Part shown: one piece after another, positions 45,733 through 53,993 of the stretch
How the letters are laid out: each line of letters begins with the position of its first letter
Position numbering within the stretch: position 1 is the first letter of the stretch
Origin: UBA6136 sp044351045
Lineage (GTDB): Bacteria > Pseudomonadota > Gammaproteobacteria > Methylococcales > Methylococcaceae
Direction of reading: 5' to 3'
Assembly: GCA_044351045.1 (NCBI GenBank)
Contig: JBILGM010000006.1
Location: forward strand, 1-64,000
Length of the DNA stretch: 64,000 bases
Translations under genes and position numbers: made by a program
The notes under the pieces: generated by a model
Databases searched by the model: none
What the model was told of the DNA's origin: nothing
Seen by the model: only the letters and a program-made list of their open reading frames with translations

Positions 45733-46302
45733 TCATTTGGTGCTGGTAGTGGTTGTCGTTTTAGTCGTCGTGGTCTTGGTCGCCGAACTTTTGGTAGGGG
45801 CGGCCTTCGTTGGGCCGGCCTTGGCGGCAGTGCCCCCCGCCATGCGGATGGACGTGTTACAGGTTTCTCGCAATTTTTGCTTTTCCGTCTTGTAGGCATC
45901 AAAGGCTACGTCACCCCTGTCAGCACGTTCCGCCAAGGCAAGCAGCTTGTCCGCACAGTCAGAAATAATCACTTGTTGCTTGGCGGTGAACTGGCTCATT
46001 GAGCCCGTCGCTGAATCATTAACGCATTGCTGACGCAGGGCCAGCCCTCCAACAACCACTGGAAACTTGTTGCTGCACTGCTCCTTGTTCAACGGTGCCG
46101 CACTCTTTTCTGCTGAATCCTCGGCGGTAGATTCTGCAAGGGTTGCTTTATTAATTTCAATCGCTGCTGGTTCATTGACTGTCTTTACCGGTTGCGCCGT
46201 GACTGGCGCTTCAGCCGGCGCTGTCACCATGGCCGGCCAATCGATGCTAGCACAACCCATAAAACCAAATCCCATCACCACAAATGCAAGTCCAAGCTTC
46301 AT
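45733..46302 (-). CDS. Predicted lipoprotein with Thr/Lys-rich tail
   Basis: A 189-residue protein of unknown family. The start at 46302 has a strong GGAGGTG. A hydrophobic leader ends in a lipobox-like FMGC (Cys about residue 18). The middle contains four further Cys residues in a helical domain (CSNKFPVVVGG, LRQQCVND, ISDCADKLLAL, RETCNTSIRM), possibly two disulfides. The last 30 residues are almost only Thr, Lys, Ala, Ser and Pro. The tail may contact the wall or outer membrane; this is a guess. Confidence 0.6.
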   Translation of the reverse strand: MKLGLAFVVMGFGFMGCASIDWPAMVTAPAEAPVTAQPVKTVNEPAAIEINKATLAESTAEDSAEKSAAPLNKEQCSNKFPVVVGGLALRQQCVNDSATGSMSQFTAKQQVIISDCADKLLALAERADRGDVAFDAYKTEKQKLRETCNTSIRMAGGTAAKAGPTKAAPTKSSATKTTTTKTTTTTSTK

Positions 46303-46568
46303 TTCCACCTCCAAACCCCGCGCGATTTTAAGAACAGCCATACCCAGGAATTGACCGGGATTTATCCCAGTTAAAAGTGCCTCCCTGAAAACAAGGCCCT
46401 GTTAACCTCATTCACAGCGTTATTTTACATTCACGATCACAGCGCAAAGCTCTTGCTGGGATCCAACCCCACAGCAGCGGCCCCACCCCTTTTTCAATGG
46501 CGTGGCTACTCACACAGCGAACGGGCTGCTAAAGTTGCCCTCACAATAAAAAACCTTCGGTAACCGCC

Positions 46569-46763
46569 ATGACATCAGTCCCCAATCACTCCGCATTAAC
46601 GCAGTGGCTCGACGACCTCTATGATCTCACCTTTGACTGGCTCGATCGCTACATAGACAGCTGGCTCAAACGAGTGGGCTTCAGTTATGGCGACCAGCGC
46701 ATTGTCGTGCCCCGCTGGATGATTTTGATGGTGCTGATTGGCCTCATGATGGCGTTCGGCTAA
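46569..46763 (+). CDS. Small membrane-anchored protein (64 aa)
   Basis: A short protein with an acidic, Trp-rich amphipathic N-terminal part (WLDDLYDLTFDWLDRYIDSW) and one C-terminal membrane helix (VPRWMILMVLIGLMMAFG). No family recognised. The ORF is compact, starts ATG without a clear ribosome site and fills the gap between the lipoprotein gene and the TMEM175-type gene. The 266 bp upstream hold no gene or clear promoter that I can see. Confidence 0.55.
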   Translation: MTSVPNHSALTQWLDDLYDLTFDWLDRYIDSWLKRVGFSYGDQRIVVPRWMILMVLIGLMMAFG

Positions 46764-46795
46764 CCCTTCCATCGGGTTGTTGATCGCCTTTCAAA

Positions 46796-47425
46796 CTAGA
46801 CCGGCAGTGACCACCGCCCAACTCCTGCCATCAGGACGGCCGTAAAGGCGTTGACCACATAAACCAGGTAGGCCAGGTGCGGGCTGTAAAGGGAAATCAG
46901 AATACCCAGCAGATAAACAAGGGGTGCCATCCATAGGCGAAACCTGAGATTTCTCAAGAATCGCTGATCAAGTTCAGCCCTAATCAAGGCGGGGTCGTGA
47001 ATGGCGCGGAGCCAGCATCCCGACAAAGAGGCAAAGATCAGGATCATGTTGGCCCCATAGATGATCTCCCCCATCGCGTACTGGTGATGCTCCCCCAAAA
47101 TCGCCGCCGAAAATGGCAGCAGGCTGACCCAGAACAAAAAGTTCATGTTCAGCCACATAAATCGCAAATCAATCACTGCGACCTTGTGCATCAGAAGATG
47201 CTGGGCCACCCAAAATCTTGCCGCCACCGCAAAACTGATGATGTAGCTGACAATCTTGGGCCAAAGCGCCAGCAGAACGCCGTGCAACTGATGGGCAGAC
47301 TTGGCGCCAAGCACATCACTGGTGATCAAATTCAGCACCAGCAGTGTCATGACAATGGAAAAAACACCATCACTGAGTGATTGAAGGCGACCCTTGTCGA
47401 AATGTGCATCCTTCTTCTCCAGCAT
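46796..47425 (-). CDS. TMEM175-type (DUF1211) potassium channel-like membrane protein
   Basis: A 209-residue membrane protein with about six helices. The first carries the family signature around RLQSLSDGVFSIVMTLLVLNL (here L instead of F in the FSD motif), the isoleucine/leucine gate region of bacterial TMEM175 K+ channels. GGAGGAG precedes ATG 47425, favouring it over Met codons up to 18 residues upstream. The bacterial proteins have one six-helix repeat and assemble as tetramers. Ion selectivity is assigned by family only. Confidence 0.8.
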   Translation of the reverse strand: MLEKKDAHFDKGRLQSLSDGVFSIVMTLLVLNLITSDVLGAKSAHQLHGVLLALWPKIVSYIISFAVAARFWVAQHLLMHKVAVIDLRFMWLNMNFLFWVSLLPFSAAILGEHHQYAMGEIIYGANMILIFASLSGCWLRAIHDPALIRAELDQRFLRNLRFRLWMAPLVYLLGILISLYSPHLAYLVYVVNAFTAVLMAGVGRWSLPV

Positions 47426-47608
47426 GCCTGAGATCTCCTCCAGAAATGAAGGCCCAATCATAGCCTGATGCGCCATCATAGAGACCGACGCCCAGTCGGT
47501 TGGTTTACATTACCTCGCTCAGGACAGCATCGAACAAATCAAAACGGTCCAAGGCATCACACTCGCGCCTAATTTACGGAAGGTTTCCATGACCTCGCGA
47601 TAAAGTGC

Positions 47609-47728
47609 ATGCTGTCAATGGTGGCATTTTTCATCACACTCTTCTCTTTGGCGCGCATGTTTTCGGGCGAGCACAGTGCTCCAATCGAGCAGCCCGTTGG
47701 TCAGTTCGCGGTAGTGATACCCCTCTAA
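47609..47728 (+). CDS. Possible 39-residue secreted or membrane peptide
   Basis: In the 342-bp gap between the TMEM175-type gene and the next membrane-protein gene a short frame encodes a hydrophobic, signal-like N-terminus (MLSMVAFFITLFSLARMF) and a short polar end. There is no good ribosome site and no family evidence, so it may be chance. Nothing else is evident in 47426-47767. Confidence 0.2.
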   Translation: MLSMVAFFITLFSLARMFSGEHSAPIEQPVGQFAVVIPL

Positions 47729-47767
47729 ATTGATCCCCAGCACACCCATTCACCTTCAGTGACCATC

Positions 47768-48244
47768 ATGAAAAAAATACTCTTCAATGCCTTAGCCGTC
47801 CTGTTGTTGATCGAGGAGTGGCTATGGGATGTCCTGGTAAAACTGGGCACCCGCCTGTCCGTGTTGCTTCATCTGCTAAAGTTCGATCACTGGTTACTGA
47901 CGGCGAGCCCCCCCATCGCCATGACCGCGTTCTTGATGCCTATCCTGTTGATCGCGCCCGTCAAGTTGATCGCGTTCTGGCTGATTGCGAACGGCCACCT
48001 GTTCAAAGGAATTGGTCTGCTGCTAGCGACCAAGTTATGCGCCACCCTGCTCATCTCTCACATCTTCTCGCTAACCCGCGACAAGTTGATGAGCTTCACC
48101 TGGTTTGCCTTTCTCTACACAACGATCACCTGCTGGTTGGAATGGGCCCACGGGCGGCTCAGGGAAACCCAGATTTATGTAAAAGCCATCGAAATGAAGA
48201 AGCTGGCCGTCACCGCACTTAATGAGTGGTTCAGCCGCGCTTGA
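47768..48244 (+). CDS. Unrecognised membrane protein (158 aa)
   Basis: A protein with a basic N-terminus, one early hydrophobic stretch with acidic residues (AVLLLIEEWLWDVL), two long membrane helices (about 50-72 and 78-105) and an amphipathic C-terminal half rich in Trp and Leu. Pattern and length are like small conserved membrane proteins of beta- and gammaproteobacteria with no known role. ATG 47768 is preferred to a GTG three codons earlier. It converges on the Nudix gene. Confidence 0.6.
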   Translation: MKKILFNALAVLLLIEEWLWDVLVKLGTRLSVLLHLLKFDHWLLTASPPIAMTAFLMPILLIAPVKLIAFWLIANGHLFKGIGLLLATKLCATLLISHIFSLTRDKLMSFTWFAFLYTTITCWLEWAHGRLRETQIYVKAIEMKKLAVTALNEWFSRA

Positions 48245-48282
48245 AACCAGACGGCTCCTTTTGACTCGAGGCTAAAGGCACA

Positions 48283-48834
48283 TCAAGCCCGTTTTTTTAG
48301 CGTTTCCAGCAGAACCTCGAATGCTCTGCGCGTCGAGGCAAATGCAAACTGGTCCGGATTTAGCTGATAGGGGTCAACCAGTACGGCCTCTGCCACATCG
48401 TCCGCTGCCCGCAACTTTTCTCGATCCACCAGTTCACAGACAAAGAACATATCGGCCGTCTTGTAAGGAATACCGGCATAGTGGTAATCATTGGGCGCAC
48501 TCATGAGATAACGCAAATCGGACACCTCGACCGACAACTCCTCGGCGATTTCCCGCCGCAGTCCATCTTCCACACTTTCATCAAACTCGATGAATCCTCC
48601 CGGGACATCCCATAGCCCCTTGCCGGGTTCATCAGCCCGGACGCATAACAGCAGCTGATCATTCACGAAAACGAATGCCCCGGCTGCAGTGGCGGTGTTG
48701 AAGAAAAACCGTAAGCCACAATGTGAACACCTTAACTGACGATTCCCCTCGATGGAGGGTTCCGGTGAGGCGCAACAGGGACAATATCGGAAAGTCTGCC
48801 TCAAGCCCTGAGGCTCTTTTACCGGCTCAGTCAT
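48283..48834 (-). CDS. Nudix hydrolase with N-terminal zinc ribbon
   Basis: A 183-residue protein. A CxxC...CxxC ribbon (YCPCCASPEP ... LRCSHCGLRFF, about 18-43) precedes a Nudix domain whose box is GGFIEFDESVEDGLRREIAEEL, matching G-x5-E-x7-R-E-x2-E-E-x-G/L. Zinc-ribbon Nudix enzymes include NADH pyrophosphatases and related hydrolases; this one is shorter than NudC and the substrate is open. Single-gene unit on the minus strand. Confidence 0.88.
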   Translation of the reverse strand: MTEPVKEPQGLRQTFRYCPCCASPEPSIEGNRQLRCSHCGLRFFFNTATAAGAFVFVNDQLLLCVRADEPGKGLWDVPGGFIEFDESVEDGLRREIAEELSVEVSDLRYLMSAPNDYHYAGIPYKTADMFFVCELVDREKLRAADDVAEAVLVDPYQLNPDQFAFASTRRAFEVLLETLKKRA

Positions 48835-48900
48835 GGATGATGTCCGGAAAAAACGGGCTCTGCAGAACAGCTCGCCCCAACATTATCGGCCCTTTTGAAC

Positions 48901-48930
48901 CATATGATCGTATTTTAAGGTGCATATGAT
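48901..48930. repeat. Two CATATGAT direct repeats spaced by 22 bp
   Basis: CATATGAT occurs at 48901-48908 and 48923-48930, two helical turns apart, about 30 bp before the carbonic anhydrase start. The spacing suits an activator or repressor binding on one face of the DNA. No regulator gene is adjacent. Confidence 0.35.
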
Positions 48931-48959
48931 GGCTTATCGGTTGATTTGGACTTCACTTC

Positions 48960-49649
48960 ATGCTCTACTGGTTTCGACAGAAAACTTTTCTGGGTGCAAC
49001 TTACCTCCCCTCACTTACACAAGTGCGTGATTTGAAGACTTTCGAAAAATTAATGCTGGAAAACAAGAGCTGGGCTCACGACAAAGTTGCAAGCGACCCA
49101 GACTTTTTTTCACGTTTGGCTGACGACCAAAACCCTGAAGTGTTGTGGATTGGCTGCTCCGACAGCCGAGTGCCCGCCGAGATCATTATCAATGCGCAAC
49201 CCGGCGAAATGTTCGTCCACCGGAATATTTCCAATCAGGTCATCACCACCGACTTCAACAGCCTGAGCGTGTTGGAGTACTTGGTGGACGTCCTCAAAGT
49301 CAAGCATGTGATCGTTTGTGGCCGCTTCAACTGCGGCGGCATTCGGACCGCGCTAAGGAAACAGAATCCCAAGCTACTGATGGTCAACAAATGGTTGAAA
49401 CACATCAAGGATGTTCACCGCATACACCAGGCCCAACTGGACTCATTGGGATCTGAAGACGAACAGGTAGCCCGACTGGTCGAGCTTAATGTGATTGAAC
49501 AGATCTACAACCTGGCTCATACCTCCATCATCCAGAGCGCATGGAAAAGCAAAAGTCGTCCTACCCTCCATGGCTGGGTCTACGGGCTCACCAATGGAAT
49601 CATCAAGGAACTGATCAGCCTGACACCCGGCATATCAATATTCATTTGA
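48960..49649 (+). CDS. can: Beta-class carbonic anhydrase with His-to-Arg change at a zinc ligand
   Basis: A 229-residue protein of the beta-carbonic anhydrase family (CO2 + H2O to bicarbonate + H+). IGCSDSRVPAE gives Cys66 and Asp68; HRNISNQV and the C-terminal LHGWVYGL are conserved. The second zinc site normally reads CGH-x-x-CGG but here reads C-G-R122-F-N-C125-GG, so the His ligand is Arg (codon CGC). Activity is therefore doubtful unless another residue binds zinc. The first 21-30 residues are unusual for the family, and a GTG near 49023 could be an alternative start. It lies 88 bp upstream of a SulP transporter on the same strand. Confidence 0.85.
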   Translation: MLYWFRQKTFLGATYLPSLTQVRDLKTFEKLMLENKSWAHDKVASDPDFFSRLADDQNPEVLWIGCSDSRVPAEIIINAQPGEMFVHRNISNQVITTDFNSLSVLEYLVDVLKVKHVIVCGRFNCGGIRTALRKQNPKLLMVNKWLKHIKDVHRIHQAQLDSLGSEDEQVARLVELNVIEQIYNLAHTSIIQSAWKSKSRPTLHGWVYGLTNGIIKELISLTPGISIFI

Positions 49650-49737
49650 CAACTGAGTACAACTTTTTGGCAACCGAACAGTGCCCCCCCGACAGCAATT
49701 TTTTCTTAACTTTCTCCCCTAAAACTGCAGGCAGACA

Positions 49738-52044
49738 ATGAATGCCATCATCGAACGCTTCAAGCTATTCAACACTTTTTTTGATAGCCGTTGGGAAGAC
49801 CTCACGAAAGACACCTGGATCAAGACAACTTACCGGGATTTCAGTGCCGGCCTTATCGTTGCTCTGACCGCCATACCCATGGCCATGGGTTTCGCCATGG
49901 CCATGGGCCTGCGTCCCGAACAAGGCATCATTGCCGGAGCATTGGCCTGCGCGGTGGGCAGAACCTGGGGTGGCTCTAAGTATCAGGTGTATGGACCCAC
50001 CGCCGCCTTCATTCCAGTAATTGCTGGTCTTATCGGCAAATATGGCGAGGCCGGTGGCGGCACACTGATGGAAGCGCACGGCTTCCTGGTCCTCGTATCC
50101 ATCATCGCCGGAATCACATTGATGATCATGGGGCTTTTGGGTCTCGGCAAATACATTAGACGCGCCGTACCCAACTCGATTGTCGTGGGGTTTACCGTTG
50201 GCATTGCCGTCGCAATTGCCTTGACCAATATCGAGGACATTCTGGGCCTTGAGGACTTCAAGGACCTTCTGGGTGAGGACGAAGACATCAAGGGCGGGCT
50301 CTTGCACAACATAGAGGCGGCCTACTCCAATTTTGACAAGATCAACGCCTGGTCACTCACGCTGGGCCTGATGACTTTTTTCATGACCAAACTGCTGCTG
50401 CGAATTTCCATCTACATCCCGGCACCCTTGATATCCATCGGCGTCGCCACTTTCCTTGCCGCCACGGCTTTTGCGGGCAAGGGGGTCATTCTGGTCAAGG
50501 ACATCTATGGGAGCATTCCCAACAATTTCTTCGTGTTCACACCACCCATCATGCCAGCATTGACCGGGGGTGTGGTCATCGACATCCTGTATTTTGTCGC
50601 GGCGATCGTATTTGTCTCAGGCGTAGAGAGCTTGCTCTGTTCATCCATGGCGGATCGTCTAGCCGATAACCGTAAAACCCCCTTCAATCCCGACAAGGAG
50701 CTCTGGGGTCAAGGTCTGGTTCAGGTTATTGTTCCATTGGTCAACGGCTTTCCGTGCACTGGCGCCCTTGCGCGAACAGCCACCAGCATCAAGGCTGGCG
50801 CGGTCACTCCGATGGCGGGCTACTTCAAGACAATTCTTAAATTGACGCTGGCTTATTACATCGCCAGCTACCTGGAAATGGTGCCCATGGCCTGTATTGG
50901 CGGCATTCTGCTCTGGGTTGCCTCCAACATGATCAAACCTGCCGAAATCAAGGAGGTTCTGGAACACAACAAATTCCACTCTGCCCTGATGGTGTTTACG
51001 GCCATCATGGTTCCCGTCACGGACTTCCTCACCGGTGTACTCTCGGCGCTCGTCATTTATGGCCTGCTTTACCGCTTCTTCGATAAGCCATCCACCCACG
51101 AGACCACCCTGGAGGTGAAACCAGAGTCGGGTAGAGTGGTACCTATTGCCGGTGAATTCAACAAGGTGATCGTCCCCATCGCATATCAGGAATCAGACAA
51201 CGACATTGTTCGTTATGCAGCAAAGCAAGCTAGCCTGGGTATTGGCCATGAATACCACTTCATTCACATAATGGATGACAAGATGACCGATGTTGGCCAG
51301 ACCCAATTACGTCAAATGGAGAACAAGATGCGGAACTTTGTGGAGCCATTCTTTTCCGCGTTGGCCAGCAAACCAAAACTCAGCTCCAGAGCTATCTTCA
51401 GTACTCACATACTCGACAGCTTGCTGGAAGAAGTTGTTCAAGAACAGGCTGACCTGGTCATGCTCGGCCACCACCAGCCTTTAGCAACGCATCTCGCATT
51501 GGGCTCTCACCTTGCTATGCTGGCACCCTGTTCGGTATGGGTAGTTCCGGATGGCTCATCGGAGGAGATCCGCAACATCATTGCCCCCATCGATTTCTCA
51601 ACGCCATCGAAAGAGAGTGTCGCCAATGCCGTCGGTATCGCCCAAAGAGCCCGAGGCAATGTATACGCGTTCCATGTCTACTTTGACGAATCCTCCATCC
51701 GCTATGAGGAACATGTCAAAAACATCCGGCATAACGAGGAAGCCGCCCTGGAGAGCTTCCTTTCACTCATTGAAAAAGATGGAGTTCAGATCGAGGGCAT
51801 TTTCGCCGAGAGTTCCAAGCCAGCGGACGAAATCATTCGACAGGCAAAGGCGAGGGAGTCGACCCTGATCGTTATTGGAACCCGCGGCCGAAGCAGGGCA
51901 GCCTCCATCCTGCTGGGCAGCGTGGCTTCTCGGGTACTTGCTGAAGCAGAGATCCCAGTCCTTGCGATACACCATGGCAAGGAACTCGGCTTAAAAGATG
52001 CGATCCTTGCTAATCTGAGCCGTCGTGACCAAAAGACCAATTGA
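49738..52044 (+). CDS. SulP-family anion transporter fused to two universal-stress domains
   Basis: A 768-residue protein. Residues 1-450 are a SulP transporter (DFSAGLIVALTAIPMAMGFAMA near the start, YGPTAAFIPVIAGLI, VPNSIVVGFTVGIAVAI, PCTGALARTATSIKAGA). The usual cytoplasmic STAS domain is absent. In its place are two Usp-like domains: about 470-600 (KVIVPIAYQES, VMLGHHQPLATHLALGSHLA) and about 605-745 (NIIAPIDFSTPSKES, VIGTRGRSRAASILLGSVA, an intact G-x2-G-x9-G-S ATP motif). Adjacent carbonic anhydrase suggests bicarbonate as substrate, as in BicA-type SulP proteins; sulfate is possible. The Usp pair may gate transport by ATP or stress state. Confidence 0.88.
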   Translation: MNAIIERFKLFNTFFDSRWEDLTKDTWIKTTYRDFSAGLIVALTAIPMAMGFAMAMGLRPEQGIIAGALACAVGRTWGGSKYQVYGPTAAFIPVIAGLIGKYGEAGGGTLMEAHGFLVLVSIIAGITLMIMGLLGLGKYIRRAVPNSIVVGFTVGIAVAIALTNIEDILGLEDFKDLLGEDEDIKGGLLHNIEAAYSNFDKINAWSLTLGLMTFFMTKLLLRISIYIPAPLISIGVATFLAATAFAGKGVILVKDIYGSIPNNFFVFTPPIMPALTGGVVIDILYFVAAIVFVSGVESLLCSSMADRLADNRKTPFNPDKELWGQGLVQVIVPLVNGFPCTGALARTATSIKAGAVTPMAGYFKTILKLTLAYYIASYLEMVPMACIGGILLWVASNMIKPAEIKEVLEHNKFHSALMVFTAIMVPVTDFLTGVLSALVIYGLLYRFFDKPSTHETTLEVKPESGRVVPIAGEFNKVIVPIAYQESDNDIVRYAAKQASLGIGHEYHFIHIMDDKMTDVGQTQLRQMENKMRNFVEPFFSALASKPKLSSRAIFSTHILDSLLEEVVQEQADLVMLGHHQPLATHLALGSHLAMLAPCSVWVVPDGSSEEIRNIIAPIDFSTPSKESVANAVGIAQRARGNVYAFHVYFDESSIRYEEHVKNIRHNEEAALESFLSLIEKDGVQIEGIFAESSKPADEIIRQAKARESTLIVIGTRGRSRAASILLGSVASRVLAEAEIPVLAIHHGKELGLKDAILANLSRRDQKTN

Positions 52045-52057
52045 CGCATTCAAAATT

Positions 52058-52079
52058 CCCCGGCCTCATGGCCGCGGGG
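52058..52079 (+). terminator. GC-rich hairpin after the SulP gene
   Basis: CCCC-GGCC-TCAT-GGCC-GC-GGGG forms a 4+4 bp hairpin with a two-base bulge, 14 bp after the stop. No T tract follows. Confidence 0.45.
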
Positions 52080-52223
52080 GGTCTGCTTGAATGGCGGCGA
52101 CCAAATCACCAGTCCTCCTCGTCCTAGTCCCATCCTAGAGCCACTCAATAGTCTATTCAGCAACGATCGCGGCTCAGCCAGTTATACTCGGCAACGGTTT
52201 TCGGTACCGAGTCAACCTAAGCG

Positions 52224-53987
52224 ATGCGTATCCTGACAACACTCAGACTGAATCTGGCCATTGCCATATTGGCCAGTAACGGATTTTGCCAAGCCGACAG
52301 CGATACCCCGGATTGTCGCGAATCAGCGGATGCAAAGCTCTGGACGTCCCCCGCCATTCCTGTCCCTGGTGAGCCCTTCAAGGTCATGGCCGTCACGACA
52401 GAAGGCCCAGCAGACACCCTGGTAATTCGTGACAAAACCGGCGGCACCACCCCTGTTCATGTGACTCGTCGCGGTGGTCCACCCTGGAGCCTGGAGGGAG
52501 AGGTTGATTCGTTACTTTCATTTGGACCCGTCCAAATCGAGGCTCGACGTGACGGCGAAACCGTCGGCTGCCGGACACTGAACGCCGCCGCACCGCCGCC
52601 GCGCTGGGACAAGGCAACCGAAGCCTTTTATTCTGCCTGGATCGAGACGCTCTTCGATGCCCCGCCCAGCGAGAACGTGAACTTCAAGTCCCTGGAGCCG
52701 GTGCTGCGTGATCCGGATCGCAATTTTCTTCACAACCATCTGGGCCAGCATGAAGACACCCATCTTCCGGCAACGCCCGATTGCGCCGATCTGCCCTACT
52801 TTTTACGGACCTATTTCGCCTGGAAAATTGGTCTACCTGTCGCCTTTCGTGCTTGCGACCGTGGCACGGCCAATCACCCCCCTCGCTGCGGACCGGCCAC
52901 CATCGATGAACGTTTGACCCGTGGCAGGGCATCGGCCTCGAGTTTCACTGGGCTCATGCGCCAAATCGCCGACACCGTGCATTCAGGCAGTGCTCGCACA
53001 GCGCTGGACGATGAGTCCACCGACTTTTATCCGGTACCCCCGGAACGGAAGGATTTATGGCCCGGCACCCTTTATGCCGATCCTTACGGCCATGTGCTGA
53101 TCATCGCCAAATGGTTCCCGCAGAGTGGCTCCGAGCCGGGCACGCTGATGGCAGTGGATGCCCAGCCAGATAACTCTGTAGCGCGCAAACGGTTCTGGGA
53201 GGGCAACTTTCTGTTTGCTAATACGGCCGGGGCGGGACCGGGCTTCAAGACGTTTCGGCCCTTGATTCAGGAGGACGGACGCACTCGTCTGCCGTCCAAT
53301 CACTGGCTGGCCATCAACGCCCCGGTGGCGCCCTATTCCGATCAGCAGGATGGCATGGACCCGGATGACTTCTTCGCAGTCCTCGGCAAGGAGATCAATC
53401 CCCTGGGATTGGCACCTGAGCAAGCCTATGACGCCATGCTGGACGCGCTGGTCGAGCAAATCGAAACCCGGATCGGCGCGCTGGATAACGGCGAGAACTA
53501 CCTCAGGCAACGCCGCGGAACCGTCATCCCCATGCCGTCGGGCGCGGCCATCTACGAGACGATTGGCGCCTGGGAGGACTACGCGACACCCTCAAGGGAC
53601 ATGCGGTTGTTGATCGCACTAAAAGTGATCGCCGGCTTGCCGAAGCAGATTACCCGATACCCTGCCCTTTTCTCATTAGCGGGTCGAACCCCAGAGGAAG
53701 CAAGCCAGGATATCCAGCGGCGACATGAGCAGAGTATCGGCCAACGGCGCATCACCTATACCCGTAGCGATGGCAGCCCCTGGGAGCTGACGGTAGCCGA
53801 TGTCTTTGCACGACGCGAGGCGCTGCAAATAGGCTACAACCCCAACGACTGCGTCGAGAGCCGGTGGGGCGCTTTACCCGACAGCGACGAATACGCCACC
53901 TGCATCCGGCACGCTCCTCAGGACCAGAAGTCCAAAATGGCTCAATACCGAAGCTGGTTTGAGAAAACCCAACGACCTACCCGTTAG
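52224..53987 (+). CDS. Exported papain-like (NlpC/P60-type) hydrolase, family unrecognised
   Basis: A 587-residue protein with a signal peptide (cleavage near FCQA-DSDTP). After an Ig-like N-terminal region (about 40-120), a thiol-hydrolase pattern can be seen: Cys187 in TPDCADLPYFLRTYFAWKIGLP, His290 in DPYGHVLIIAKW and Asp312 in MAVDAQPDN, spaced as in transglutaminase/NlpC-like folds. The remaining 270 residues are helical and have no obvious match. The next gene, six bases downstream, encodes a second protein of this general fold, so both may act on the wall or on a periplasmic peptide. No established family assigned. Confidence 0.55.
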   Translation: MRILTTLRLNLAIAILASNGFCQADSDTPDCRESADAKLWTSPAIPVPGEPFKVMAVTTEGPADTLVIRDKTGGTTPVHVTRRGGPPWSLEGEVDSLLSFGPVQIEARRDGETVGCRTLNAAAPPPRWDKATEAFYSAWIETLFDAPPSENVNFKSLEPVLRDPDRNFLHNHLGQHEDTHLPATPDCADLPYFLRTYFAWKIGLPVAFRACDRGTANHPPRCGPATIDERLTRGRASASSFTGLMRQIADTVHSGSARTALDDESTDFYPVPPERKDLWPGTLYADPYGHVLIIAKWFPQSGSEPGTLMAVDAQPDNSVARKRFWEGNFLFANTAGAGPGFKTFRPLIQEDGRTRLPSNHWLAINAPVAPYSDQQDGMDPDDFFAVLGKEINPLGLAPEQAYDAMLDALVEQIETRIGALDNGENYLRQRRGTVIPMPSGAAIYETIGAWEDYATPSRDMRLLIALKVIAGLPKQITRYPALFSLAGRTPEEASQDIQRRHEQSIGQRRITYTRSDGSPWELTVADVFARREALQIGYNPNDCVESRWGALPDSDEYATCIRHAPQDQKSKMAQYRSWFEKTQRPTR

Positions 53988-53993
53988 CCCCGC

